Source: Pseudonocardia autotrophica (GTDB lineage: Bacteria > Actinomycetota > Actinomycetes > Mycobacteriales > Pseudonocardiaceae). From it: a stretch of 64,000 nucleotides of DNA. Location of the stretch: assembly GCF_000717175.1 (NCBI RefSeq), contig NZ_JNYD01000003.1, positions 248,001 through 312,000 on the forward strand, read 5' to 3'. The position numbers were made by a program, and so were the translations under genes. This document shows, one piece after another, positions 1 through 8,084 of this stretch (position 1 is the stretch's first letter; each line of letters starts with the position of its first letter). The notes under the pieces are model-generated. The model made no database searches and had not been told where the DNA came from. It saw only the letters and a list, made by a program, of their open reading frames with translations.

Positions 1-1
1 C

Positions 2-1093
2 GAGGCGCTGCGGCTGGCCGACTACGAGAAGCTCCGCGAGGAGCAGGTCACCCGCCGCGAGTCCGGCGACCCGGTGCAGCTGGGCATCGGCATGTCGGTC
101 TACGTGGAGATCACCGCGGGCGGCGGGGGCAGCGAGTACGGCTCGGTGCGGGTGCACCCGGACGGCACGGCCACGGTGCAGGCGGGGACCTCGGCGCACG
201 GGCAGGGCCACGCGACGTCGTTCGCGATGCTCGTCTCGGACCGGCTCGGCATCCCGATGGAGAAGATCACCTACGAGCAGTCCGACACCGCCAGCGTGCC
301 GCGCGGCGGCGGCACCGGCGGCTCGCGCTCGCTGCAGATGGGCGGGTCCGCGGTCCGGGTCGCGGCCGACGACGTGCTCAAGGAGGCCACCCAGCGGGCC
401 GCGGCGCTGCTCGAGGCGAACCCCGACGACGTCACGCTGACGGACGACGGGGAGTTCGGCGTCGCCGGCGTGCCGTCGGCCACCGTGACGTGGGAGCAGG
501 TGGCGGCGGAGGGCGAGATCTTCGCCGGCGTCGACGAGCAGCAGTCCGACGCGACCTACCCCTTCGGCGCGCACCTGTCCGTGGTCGAGGTGGACACGCT
601 GACCGGGCGCGTCCGGCCGCGGGCGCACATCGCGGTCGACGACTGCGGGCGGGTGCTCAACCCGCTGCTCGTGGAGGGGCAGCAGCACGGCGGGCTCGCG
701 CAGGGCATCGCGCAGGCGCTCTACGAGGAGGTCCTCTACGACCCGGAGGGCAACCCGACCACCGCGACGCTGGCGGACTACCACATTCCCACCGCGGCCG
801 ACCTCTTCTCGTTCCAGGCCGTCACGACCGAGACGCCCACACCGCGCAACGTGCTCGGGGCGAAGGGCATCGGCGAGTCCGCGACGATCGGCTCGACGCC
901 GGCGGTGCAGAACGCGATCGTCGACGCGCTGCGCCCGTACGGGGTCAGGCACGTCGACCTGCCGTGCACCCCGGAGCGCATCTGGCGGGCGATCCAGACG
1001 GGCGGCGGCGACCCGTGGCGGGAGCCGGCGGACGTCTTCGGCGGGCTGCCGCTGCGGGGCGGGGACTCGCAGGACGAGTCCGGGGCGATCTAG
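2..1093 (+). CDS. Xanthine dehydrogenase-family molybdopterin-binding subunit, C-terminal part (5' truncated by window edge)
   Basis: This is the C-terminal part of a large subunit of the xanthine dehydrogenase / CO dehydrogenase (CoxL) family, which binds the Mo-cytosine dinucleotide cofactor and hydroxylates or oxidises its substrate. The reading frame is open from base 2, so the true start lies upstream. The family glycine-rich segment (GGTGGSRSLQMGGSAV) is visible near the middle. The conserved GIGES motif close to the C-terminus carries the glutamate that acts as the active-site base in this family. The substrate cannot be told from this fragment. Two genes for breaking down ring-cleavage products follow about 150 bp downstream on the same strand, so an aromatic substrate is possible but only inferred. 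Small FeS and FAD subunits would be expected outside the window. Confidence 0.88.
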   Translation, partial: EALRLADYEKLREEQVTRRESGDPVQLGIGMSVYVEITAGGGGSEYGSVRVHPDGTATVQAGTSAHGQGHATSFAMLVSDRLGIPMEKITYEQSDTASVPRGGGTGGSRSLQMGGSAVRVAADDVLKEATQRAAALLEANPDDVTLTDDGEFGVAGVPSATVTWEQVAAEGEIFAGVDEQQSDATYPFGAHLSVVEVDTLTGRVRPRAHIAVDDCGRVLNPLLVEGQQHGGLAQGIAQALYEEVLYDPEGNPTTATLADYHIPTAADLFSFQAVTTETPTPRNVLGAKGIGESATIGSTPAVQNAIVDALRPYGVRHVDLPCTPERIWRAIQTGGGDPWREPADVFGGLPLRGGDSQDESGAI

Positions 1094-1240
1094 GACGCGG
1101 CCGTACGGCCGCATGATCGACAGGACGGTTCGGCCGTCCGGGGGTGGGTGCGCCGGGCACCCACCCCCGGGGCTGAAAACCGGCCCGGCGTGGCGCAGAC
1201 TCATGCCCGTGACGCGAGGATCGAGCGTGGAGCGCACGCG

Positions 1241-2065
1241 ATGAGGCTGGCCACCATCCGGACCGCCGCGGGGACCCGCGCCGTCCGGGTCGACGCGACC
1301 GGCGCGACCGAGACCGGCGACGCGGACCTGCGGGCCCTGTTGTCCCGCCCGGACTGGGCCGAGCACGCGGCGGCCGCGGCCGGCCCGTCGCACGCCGTCG
1401 AGGGGCTCGACTACGCCCCGCTGGTGCCCGCGCCGGAGAAGATCATCTGCGTCGGGCTGAACTACCGCGACCACGTCCTCGAGATGGGCAACGAGCTGCC
1501 CGAGTACCCCACGGTGTTCGCGAAGTACGCGCCCGCGCTCGTCGGCGCGTACGACGAGATCGAGCTGCCGACCGTCTCCGAGCAGGTCGACTACGAGGCC
1601 GAGCTGGCCGTGGTGATCGGCCGGCCGGTGCGCCACGCCGACGAGGCCGAGGCCGCGGCGGCGATCGCCGGCTACACGATCCTCAACGACGTCAGCGTGC
1701 GGGACTACCAGAACCGCACCAAGCAGTTCCTGCAGGGCAAGACGTTCGAACACAGCACCCCGCTGGGCCCCGTGCTCGTCACGCCGGACGAGCTGCCCGA
1801 GGGCGGCTGGGCGATCTCCTCGACGCTCGACGGCGAGGTCATGCAGGACTCGACCACCGACCAGCTCGTGTTCGGCGCGGTCGACCTGGTCGTGTACCTG
1901 TCGGCGATCCTCACGCTCAACCCGGGCGACGTCATCGCCACCGGTACGCCGGGCGGCGTCGGCCACGCGCGCCGGCCCCCGCGGTACCTGACCGACGGCG
2001 CGGAGCTGGTCACCGCGATCGCGGGCCTCGGCGAGTGCCGCAACGTCTGCCGGCTCGCGAAATGA
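1241..2065 (+). CDS. Fumarylacetoacetate hydrolase-family protein (possible fumarylpyruvate hydrolase)
   Basis: A 274-aa FAH-superfamily enzyme, which hydrolyses or isomerises beta-diketo or 2-hydroxydienoate acids with a divalent metal. The C-terminal catalytic fold is clear: KIICVGLNYRDH (about residues 66-77), the acidic metal-binding segment YEAELAVVIGRP (about 118-129), the QGKTFEHSTPLGP segment and LNPGDVIATGTPGGVG. The frame is open to 1148, but ATG 1241 is preferred because it has an upstream GGAG and the family N-terminus begins there. Its stop overlaps the next start by 4 bp (ATGA). That next gene is a maleylpyruvate isomerase-like enzyme, so fumarylpyruvate hydrolase of the gentisate pathway is the best guess. 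Gentisate dioxygenase is not in view. Confidence 0.88.
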   Translation: MRLATIRTAAGTRAVRVDATGATETGDADLRALLSRPDWAEHAAAAAGPSHAVEGLDYAPLVPAPEKIICVGLNYRDHVLEMGNELPEYPTVFAKYAPALVGAYDEIELPTVSEQVDYEAELAVVIGRPVRHADEAEAAAAIAGYTILNDVSVRDYQNRTKQFLQGKTFEHSTPLGPVLVTPDELPEGGWAISSTLDGEVMQDSTTDQLVFGAVDLVVYLSAILTLNPGDVIATGTPGGVGHARRPPRYLTDGAELVTAIAGLGECRNVCRLAK

Positions 2066-2799
2066 CCCGGACGCTCGAGCTGTCGCTGGCGTGGGCCGGC
2101 GACGGTGCGGCGCACCTCCGTGGGCTCATGGACCGGATGGGCGACGAGGCCTTCCGCGCCTCGTCCGGGCTGCCCGGCTGGACCCGTGCACACGTGCTCA
2201 GCCACGTCGCCCGCAATGCCGAGGCGATGATGAACCTGCTGCACTGGGCGCGGACGGGCGAGGAGACCCCCGCCTACGCCGACGACACCCAGCGGGACGC
2301 GGACATCGCGAGCGGGGCGCAGCGGGAGCCGGCCGCGATCCGCGAGGACGTGGTCGCGACCTCGGACAAGCTCGCCCAGGTCGTGAAGGCGATGCCCGAG
2401 GAGGCGTGGTCGCGCAGCATCCGCAACCGGCAGGGGCAGGAGGTGCCGGCGACCGAGATCGCGTGGATGCGGGCGCGGGAGATGTGGATCCACTCCGTCG
2501 ACCTCGACGTGGGGGCCTCGTTCGAGGACCTCCCGCAGCCGATGCTGTGCGAGCTCGTCGCCGACGTGGCCGGGAACCTGGCCGCCCGGTCCGGGGTGCC
2601 CGCGGTGCGGCTGGTCGCCAGCGACCGCAACCAGGCGTGGTCGACCGCGTCCGAGGGCACGGCGCCCGCCGTGTCGGTCGAGGCGCCCGTCGCCGACCTG
2701 GCGGCGTGGGTGTCCGGGCGCGGGCGCTCGCGCCGGATCCGGGCGGTCACGCCCGAGGGCGAGGCCACACCGGTCCCGGAGCTGCCCGCCTGGCTGTAG
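2062..2799 (+). CDS. Mycothiol-dependent maleylpyruvate isomerase-family protein (DinB-like)
   Basis: A 245-aa protein of the mycothiol-dependent maleylpyruvate isomerase (MDMPI) family. The characterised Corynebacterium enzyme converts maleylpyruvate to fumarylpyruvate using mycothiol and a zinc bound by His52, Glu144 and His148. The same triad is visible here at His48 (in VLSHVARN), Glu140 and His144 (in REMWIHS), all shifted by exactly four residues. The start ATG overlaps the stop of the FAH gene, so the two are almost certainly co-translated. Together they would perform two consecutive gentisate-pathway steps. Many members of this family have other mycothiol-linked roles, so the substrate is inferred from context. 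Confidence 0.87.
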   Translation: MTRTLELSLAWAGDGAAHLRGLMDRMGDEAFRASSGLPGWTRAHVLSHVARNAEAMMNLLHWARTGEETPAYADDTQRDADIASGAQREPAAIREDVVATSDKLAQVVKAMPEEAWSRSIRNRQGQEVPATEIAWMRAREMWIHSVDLDVGASFEDLPQPMLCELVADVAGNLAARSGVPAVRLVASDRNQAWSTASEGTAPAVSVEAPVADLAAWVSGRGRSRRIRAVTPEGEATPVPELPAWL

Positions 2800-2811
2800 T
2801 GGGCGGACCGT

Positions 2812-3549
2812 TCAGGGGCGGTCGCGGCGGGTGAGCTCGTCGAGCCGCGCCTGCACCTCCTCCAGCCGGGAGAGGGTCTCGTCGAGCCGGGCGTGCAGGA
2901 CCGCGACCTCGGCGGAGAGCACGGCGACCGTGCCCGGGTCCTCGGCCGGCACCTCCGGCGACGCGGCGACGGGGGCCTGCTCCTCGTCGTCGGCCAGGCC
3001 GGTCGGGCGGCCCTCGAGCACGACCTCCACCCCGCCGGCGAGCTCGGCGAACCGCTCCGGGCCGAGCACCGGGCGGTCGGCGGCGCAGTTGCGGCAGACC
3101 GGGAGGAGCCGCCGCCACCCGACGCTGCCGGCCCCCGAGTCGGCCAGCAGGTCGGCCGGGCGCCCGCACTCGCAGCGCCCGATGCGGACCGTCTTGACGC
3201 GCTGGCGGGCGTACCGCAGGCCGCGCTCGTAGCGCCGGTAGCGGCCCGACGCCGCGACCTCCAGCAGCACGGCGCTGCGGTGGTCCGGCTCGCACGCGAG
3301 ATCGCGCGCGGAGCCCATCTCGTGGAAGCAGTAGAACCCGCAGTCACACCAGCGCGACGGGCAGGCGTGCCGCGAGCCGTGCGCGCAGATGGCGTCGTCC
3401 ACCGCGCGGTAGACGTGCGCCCTGCCGAGGGTCACGCCGCTGAACCCGCAGCTCGCGCCGTCGGCGGCGAGCATCGGGTACGCGAGCTTGAACCCCGGCA
3501 GGGGCTCGTCGGAGTGTTCGCGCGGGCTGCGGGCGAAAGGACCGCCCAC
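2812..3549 (-). CDS. Cys-rich protein of unknown function with C-terminal coiled coil
   Basis: A 245-aa protein with no function I recognise. The first 90 residues hold closely spaced cysteines and histidines (CAHGSRHACPSRWCDCGFYCF), followed by CECGRP and CRNC, which look like zinc-ribbon or knuckle sites. The last 40 residues form a heptad-like Leu/Val pattern (LSAEVAVLHARLDETLSRL) that predicts a short coiled coil ending in a basic tail. I place the start at GTG 3549, 13 nt after the stop of the 53-aa gene upstream. The longer open frame to 3696 overlaps that gene and has an Arg/Pro-rich composition typical of shadow sequence. The two genes appear to form one operon. Confidence 0.7.
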   Translation of the reverse strand: MGGPFARSPREHSDEPLPGFKLAYPMLAADGASCGFSGVTLGRAHVYRAVDDAICAHGSRHACPSRWCDCGFYCFHEMGSARDLACEPDHRSAVLLEVAASGRYRRYERGLRYARQRVKTVRIGRCECGRPADLLADSGAGSVGWRRLLPVCRNCAADRPVLGPERFAELAGGVEVVLEGRPTGLADDEEQAPVAASPEVPAEDPGTVAVLSAEVAVLHARLDETLSRLEEVQARLDELTRRDRP

Positions 3550-3562
3550 CGACCCGGCCCGG

Positions 3563-3724
3563 TCAGACCCGGGCGGGACGCTCGGCCGGGGCGTCCTCCG
3601 CCAGGGCGGCGGTGACGACCGGGACCGTGTCGTGCGCCTGCGGTGCGGGTTCCCGCGTCTCGGCGAGGCGCTCGGCCTCCCGGTCGATCGCGACACCCTC
3701 CGCCAGCTTCCTGCCCAACCTCAT
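3563..3724 (-). CDS. Small hypothetical protein (53 aa)
   Basis: A 53-aa ORF beginning MRLGRKLAEGVAIDRE and ending APAERPARV. It is short, but it has one of the best ribosome binding sites in the area (GGGAGG, 4 nt before the ATG) and lies directly upstream of the Cys-rich gene at 2812-3549, with 13 nt between them. The N-terminal third could form a short basic amphipathic helix and the rest is Ala/Glu/Pro-rich and probably disordered. No transmembrane segment or signal peptide is seen. Function is unknown. It may be a leader or partner for its neighbour. The call rests on the RBS and operon spacing and not on homology. Confidence 0.6.
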   Translation of the reverse strand: MRLGRKLAEGVAIDREAERLAETREPAPQAHDTVPVVTAALAEDAPAERPARV

Positions 3725-4128
3725 GACGCCTCCCGGTCGTAGCGGTGAACGCTTGCGTACCAGGCTGATCCTTCGCCGCGAAGTTGTCCAGAGGAGGGGA
3801 TGACGACCGTGTTTCGCCTCGCCCGGACGGCGGCACCGCCGGGTGCGGCGGGTACGCGGTGGCTCCGACCCTCGCCCGTTCGAGGTGATGTGGGTGTGCG
3901 AGCAGGGCGATCGGCCGGCGGCGGGGGTGCTGCTCGGGTGACCGGCCGGCGCCAGCCCGTGGGATACGACCGCCCTCCGGCGGGTGGCCGGTCGCGAGCC
4001 GTCGGAGCTCGCACACCGCGTGGAGCGTCGCGCGGGTCGTCGACCGGGTGTGCGGCGACCGGGGCGTATGTGCGAGCGGGCAGCAGCGGGTGTGGCACGC
4101 CGCCGAGGGGTATGCGCGCCGGGCCGCG
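3725..4128. other. About 400 bp with no supportable gene
   Basis: This gap lies between the small-peptide start (minus strand) and the lipase stop (minus strand). It contains open frames on both strands, but they are Arg/Gly/Pro-rich and look like ordinary high-GC shadows. It should hold the promoter of the 3563-3724 / 2812-3549 operon and the end of the lipase transcript. I could not pick out convincing -35/-10 boxes or a strong terminator. Confidence 0.5.
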
Positions 4129-5280
4129 TCAGCAGGGGGTGGGGCGGGTGTAGCAGGGGAGGTCGGGTTCGGCGGGGAGGACCGCGGCGGTAGCGGCGGA
4201 CCGTGTCAGCGCCCGGTCCACCGCAGCGGTGCCCTGCCGCAGCTCGGCGGAGGTGATGCCCTGGGCCTGGGTCCGCTTGCACGTGGACGCCGCGATCCGG
4301 GCGGGGTCGGCCGGCCCCGGGTTCCGCAGCGCGTCGACGACGAGCGCGAAGGAGACGGCGTCGGACAGACCGAGCGGGCCGTGCTCGACCGTCCGGCCGG
4401 GGCAGACGTCCTGGACCGCGATCGCCCCGTTCCCCGCGACCGCCCCGCCGCCCGGTTCGGCCGGCAGCGCCGAGGCCTGCGGCTCGGGCGTGACGACGGT
4501 GTCCCCGGTCGACACCACGACCGTGTAGTCGACGCCGGCGAAGGTCCGCCGCTCCGAGTTCAGCGCCTCCTCGAACCGGGAGCCGCTGGACTGCTGCCAG
4601 AACGCGGCCGAGCAGCCCCGGGCGCACCCGGCGCGGAGGGCGTCGGAGCCGGCGTTGGTGGGGCCGAGGGCGACGAGGTCGGAGACGCGGTCGCGGACGT
4701 CGGGCCAGAACCGCAGCGCCCACCGCGGCACCATCCCGCCCTGGCTGTGCCCGACGACCGCCACCTTCCGCCCGGTCCGTTCGGCAATGGTGCGGATCGC
4801 GTGCACCACGTACTCCGCGCGGCGGGCGATGTCGCCGGTGTTGGCGTCGGGCGCGGTGGACAGACAGGTCGGAAAGCCCTCGGAGGCGAGCAGCGGCCGC
4901 AGCCCCCAGCGGAAGGCCGTGTCGGGGTCGGCACCGGTGCCCGAGAGCAGCAGCACGGTGTCGCGGTTCGCCTGCCCACGGGTGCAGACCAGGCTGGCGG
5001 TGAGGTCCGCGGCGGGAGCGGTGAGCGCGGGGCCGGGGCGGTCGACCGGGGCCCAGGCGGGCGCGGCGGGTACCGGGACCGCCGGTGCCCCGGCCGGACC
5101 CGCGGGCTCGGTGCGCAGGGACGCGCCGCTCACGGCGGCGTAGACCCCGAACACCAGCCCCACGACGACGACGACCGCCGTCGCCACGCGGACCAGGGCG
5201 GACGGCCGGGGCCGGGCGGAGGAGGCGGGGCGCGCCGGAGGCGAAGGGGGCTCGGTGGGCGCAGGGGACACGGTGCGCAC
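4129..5280 (-). CDS. Membrane-anchored lipase, Candida antarctica lipase B-like alpha/beta hydrolase
   Basis: A 383-aa exported esterase/lipase. A proline-rich cytoplasmic N-terminus of about 27 residues is followed by one hydrophobic segment (about 28-49), which serves as signal anchor. The catalytic domain has LLLSGTGADP (oxyanion region) and the nucleophile elbow GHSQGG with Ser179. Asp260 (STGDTVV) and His300 (TVEHGPL) complete a triad. Spacings of 81 and 40 residues are close to those I recall for CalB (Ser105, Asp187, His224), and the order of motifs matches as well. Start: GTG 5280 has GGAG 6 nt upstream. The frame runs on to 5613, but that part is antisense to the RNB gene. Divergently oriented from the RNB gene. 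The substrate is unknown. Confidence 0.83.
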   Translation of the reverse strand: MRTVSPAPTEPPSPPARPASSARPRPSALVRVATAVVVVVGLVFGVYAAVSGASLRTEPAGPAGAPAVPVPAAPAWAPVDRPGPALTAPAADLTASLVCTRGQANRDTVLLLSGTGADPDTAFRWGLRPLLASEGFPTCLSTAPDANTGDIARRAEYVVHAIRTIAERTGRKVAVVGHSQGGMVPRWALRFWPDVRDRVSDLVALGPTNAGSDALRAGCARGCSAAFWQQSSGSRFEEALNSERRTFAGVDYTVVVSTGDTVVTPEPQASALPAEPGGGAVAGNGAIAVQDVCPGRTVEHGPLGLSDAVSFALVVDALRNPGPADPARIAASTCKRTQAQGITSAELRQGTAAVDRALTRSAATAAVLPAEPDLPCYTRPTPC

Positions 5281-5386
5281 GGGCGGCTCCGTCCGGCCGG
5301 CGGGGAACTCGACGGATACGACAACACCCCGCGCTCCGCCGCACAAGTCGGTCCGCCCGACCGTAGGGTGCGCCCGTGAGCACGCC

Positions 5387-6790
5387 ATGAGCACGGCCCC
5401 GGACTTCGCCGCCGTCCGCGCCGAGTTCGGCCTGCCCGCCCACGGCGCGGCCTTCCCGGCCGCGGTGCTGGCCGAGGCCGAGCGCGCCGCGGCCGCAGGC
5501 CCGGACGGCCCGCGCGTCGACGCCACCGACATCCCGCTGGTGACGGTCGACCCGCCGGCCTCGAAGGACCTGGACCAGGCGGTCGGCATCACGCGGACTC
5601 CCCACGGGTTCACCGTGCACTACGCCATCGCCGACCTCGGCGCCGTCGTCGACCCGGGCGGCCCGCTCGACGCCGAGGTGCGCCGCCGCGGCCAGACCCT
5701 CTACCTGCCCGACGGCGCGGTCCCGCTGCACCCGCCGGTCCTGTCCGAGAACGCCGCGAGCCTCCTGCCCGACGGGCCCCGCGCCGCGGTGCTGTGGCGG
5801 ATCGAGCTCGACGGCGAGGGCGCCGTCCGGAGCGCCGACGTGCGCCGCGCGCTGGTCCGCTCGGTGGCCCGGCTCGACTACGCCGGCGTGCAGGCCGCGA
5901 TCGAGGCGGGCCGGGCGCACCCGGCGATCGCCGCCCTGGCCGAGCTGGGTCCGCTGCGCCGCGCCCGGGCCGTCGCGCGCGGGGCGATCGAGCTGGAGCT
6001 GCCCGAACAGGAGGTGGTGCCGGCCGGGACGGGGTGGACCGTCCGGACCCGCCGGCGGACGCCGGTGGAGGACTGGAACGCGGAGATCTCGCTGCTCACC
6101 GGGCAGGTCGCGGCGCAGATGATGCTCGACGCCGGGGTCGGGCTGCTGCGCACGCTCCCGGCGCCCGATCCCGAGGCGGTCGCCGCGCTGCGGGCGACGG
6201 CGCTCGAGCTGGGCCTGGACTGGCCGGAGGGCGAGTCCCCGGCGAAGGTGCTCGCGGCGTTGCCGCGCCCGGCCGACGCCGATCCGCGCGCGCTGGCCGT
6301 CCGGCGGGCCGCCACGACCTTGCTGCGCGGGGCCGCCTACGCGTCCTTCGGGGCGGGCACCCCGCCGCCCGAGGACCCGGGCCACGGCGGGATCGGGGCG
6401 CCGTACGCGCACGTCACGGCCCCGTTGCGGCGGCTGGTGGACCGGTTCGGCAGCGAGATCTGCCTGGCGCTCGCGGCCGGGCGGGAGGTGCCGGACTGGC
6501 TGCTCGAGGCGCTGCCGGGGCTGCCCGGCCTGATGAGCGCGTCGGACACCCTGGCCGCCCGCGTCGACCGCGCCTGCACGGACCGGACCGAGGCCGCGGT
6601 GCTGGCCGGCCGGGTGGGGGAGGAGTTCGCGGTCGTGGCGCTGCGCCGCGAGCCCGGCGAGGTCTTCCTCACCGATCCGCCCGTCCTGGCCAGGTGCGAG
6701 GGTGAGCTGCAGCCCGGGGCGACCGTGCGGACCCGGCTGGTCGAGGCCGACCCGGTGACCGGCCGGGTCAGGTTCGCCTTACTGGACTGA
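5387..6790 (+). CDS. RNB-domain ribonuclease (RNase II/R superfamily, short form)
   Basis: A 467-aa protein built around an RNB exoribonuclease domain, which degrades RNA 3' to 5' with two metal ions. The catalytic segment TVDPPASKDLDQAV supplies Asp55, Asp61 and Asp63, in the spacing of RNase II Asp201, Asp207 and Asp209. The fourth position (Asp210 in RNase II) is Gln64. From memory, DLDQA is common in the short actinobacterial RNB subfamily, so this may be a subfamily trait and not a defect. Recognisable cold-shock domains are not seen at the N-terminus, and the C-terminal part is too short for a full S1 domain. ATG 5387 is chosen because the nearby GTG 5376 runs into a stop. Confidence 0.9.
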   Translation: MSTAPDFAAVRAEFGLPAHGAAFPAAVLAEAERAAAAGPDGPRVDATDIPLVTVDPPASKDLDQAVGITRTPHGFTVHYAIADLGAVVDPGGPLDAEVRRRGQTLYLPDGAVPLHPPVLSENAASLLPDGPRAAVLWRIELDGEGAVRSADVRRALVRSVARLDYAGVQAAIEAGRAHPAIAALAELGPLRRARAVARGAIELELPEQEVVPAGTGWTVRTRRRTPVEDWNAEISLLTGQVAAQMMLDAGVGLLRTLPAPDPEAVAALRATALELGLDWPEGESPAKVLAALPRPADADPRALAVRRAATTLLRGAAYASFGAGTPPPEDPGHGGIGAPYAHVTAPLRRLVDRFGSEICLALAAGREVPDWLLEALPGLPGLMSASDTLAARVDRACTDRTEAAVLAGRVGEEFAVVALRREPGEVFLTDPPVLARCEGELQPGATVRTRLVEADPVTGRVRFALLD

Positions 6791-6896
6791 CGGCGCCCGC
6801 TCAAGCCCGATCGGGTGTCCGCACCGACACGCACCGCGACGGTCCGCGCACGACTAGCGTCGTCCGCCGGCACGAACGCCGGGGTGGAGGTCGAGG

Positions 6897-7976
6897 GTGG
6901 CGCAGGTCAGGTACGGGATCGAGCACGAGGTGGCGTTCCGCCGCGCCGACGGCGCGTTCGCCGACTTCACGAACACGACCTTCGAGGAGCTGCAGGGGAT
7001 CGTCGACGCCCTGCCCGAGGACCCGGCCGACTACCCCGATCTGCGGATCGGCGACCAGGGCATCAAGCGCAAGCGCTGGTACGTCGAGGGCTTCGAGCGT
7101 TTCGACGACGCGGGCGGCCTGGTCCGCTGCGACCCGAAGGGGATCGAGATCCGCACCCGGATCCACGACTCGGTGGAGGGGGCCGTCGCGGCGCTCGCGG
7201 CGGACCTGCGGGCGCTGGAGTGCGAGGCGGCCGGGCGCGGGCTGGAGCCGTACCCGATCGGGTTCAACCCGGTGCGGTCGAGCTATCCCGTCGTCCCCGA
7301 GCTCAACGCCTGGGAGCGTGCCCACCGCACGGGCTCGCCGGAGGAGCGGACCGCCCACCTGCACATGGTCACCCACGGGCCGGATCTCAACCTGTCCGTC
7401 GCGGGTCTGGGGGGCGCGGAGCTGGTCGACGCCGGCGCCAAGCTCACCCACTACAGCCCCTGGCTCGTGCCGCTGGCGTTCTCCTCGCCGTTCCGCGACG
7501 GCGCGGCCTGGGGCGGGCTGTCGGCCCGGACGGCGGTGCGGACCGGACTGCGGCCCGCGGCGATGGTGTTCCTGGAGCCGGGATCGCCGCACGCGCTCGC
7601 CACCGATCCCTCGCTCACGCAGCCCGCGCGGCTGCCGGCGGAGGTCGGGCGGATCGAGTTCAAGGCGTTCGACGCCTGCCCGGACCCGGCGCTGTACGGC
7701 GAGCTGCTCAGCCTGCTCACCGGCCTCGTGCTCGACGACACCCTGCCGGGCCGGCGGCGGACGCCCGACGCCGCGCTGCACCGGCACGTCGCCGTCGAGG
7801 GGCTGGCGGACCCGGACACGCACGCGGGGACCGGCGTCCTCCTCGACGCGGCGGAGCGGGCGCTCGCCGACCGCCCGGCGGACCTGACCCGGTTGGCGGC
7901 GCTGCGGGAGCGGTGGCGGGCGCGCGAGTGCCCGGCCGCACGGATGCTCGCCGGGCCCGCCCTCGTCTCCCGCTGA
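6897..7976 (+). CDS. GCS2-type glutamate-cysteine ligase-like protein
   Basis: A 359-aa protein with the opening GIEHEVAF pattern of the glutamate-cysteine ligase / carboxylate-amine ligase superfamily, and later family-like segments such as GIEIRTRIHDSVEGAV and RIEFKAFDACPDP. Such enzymes ligate an amino acid to a carboxylate with ATP. In mycothiol producers, members include EgtA (ergothioneine synthesis) and YbdK-type ligases. It is shorter than EgtA, so I do not assign either. The start is GTG 6897 with a [13 protein letters not shown] region upstream. It stands alone, 106 bp after the RNB gene. Family membership is moderately supported and the substrate is unknown. Confidence 0.6.
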   Translation: MAQVRYGIEHEVAFRRADGAFADFTNTTFEELQGIVDALPEDPADYPDLRIGDQGIKRKRWYVEGFERFDDAGGLVRCDPKGIEIRTRIHDSVEGAVAALAADLRALECEAAGRGLEPYPIGFNPVRSSYPVVPELNAWERAHRTGSPEERTAHLHMVTHGPDLNLSVAGLGGAELVDAGAKLTHYSPWLVPLAFSSPFRDGAAWGGLSARTAVRTGLRPAAMVFLEPGSPHALATDPSLTQPARLPAEVGRIEFKAFDACPDPALYGELLSLLTGLVLDDTLPGRRRTPDAALHRHVAVEGLADPDTHAGTGVLLDAAERALADRPADLTRLAALRERWRARECPAARMLAGPALVSR

Positions 7977-8084
7977 TCCCGGACGGTCGGTTCCCGCCCG
8001 GCGGAACGGAGCATTTCCGGCGGGCCGATCGGCCCAGGACTGCGCTATCTTCTGCCCGACCTCGGCCAGGGAGGGACCACGGCC

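Noticed and set aside
3800..4153. Plus-strand ORF with GAGGAGGGG before ATG 3800
   Set aside because: The RBS is too close to the ATG and the translation is Gly/Arg/Ser low complexity without any recognisable segment.
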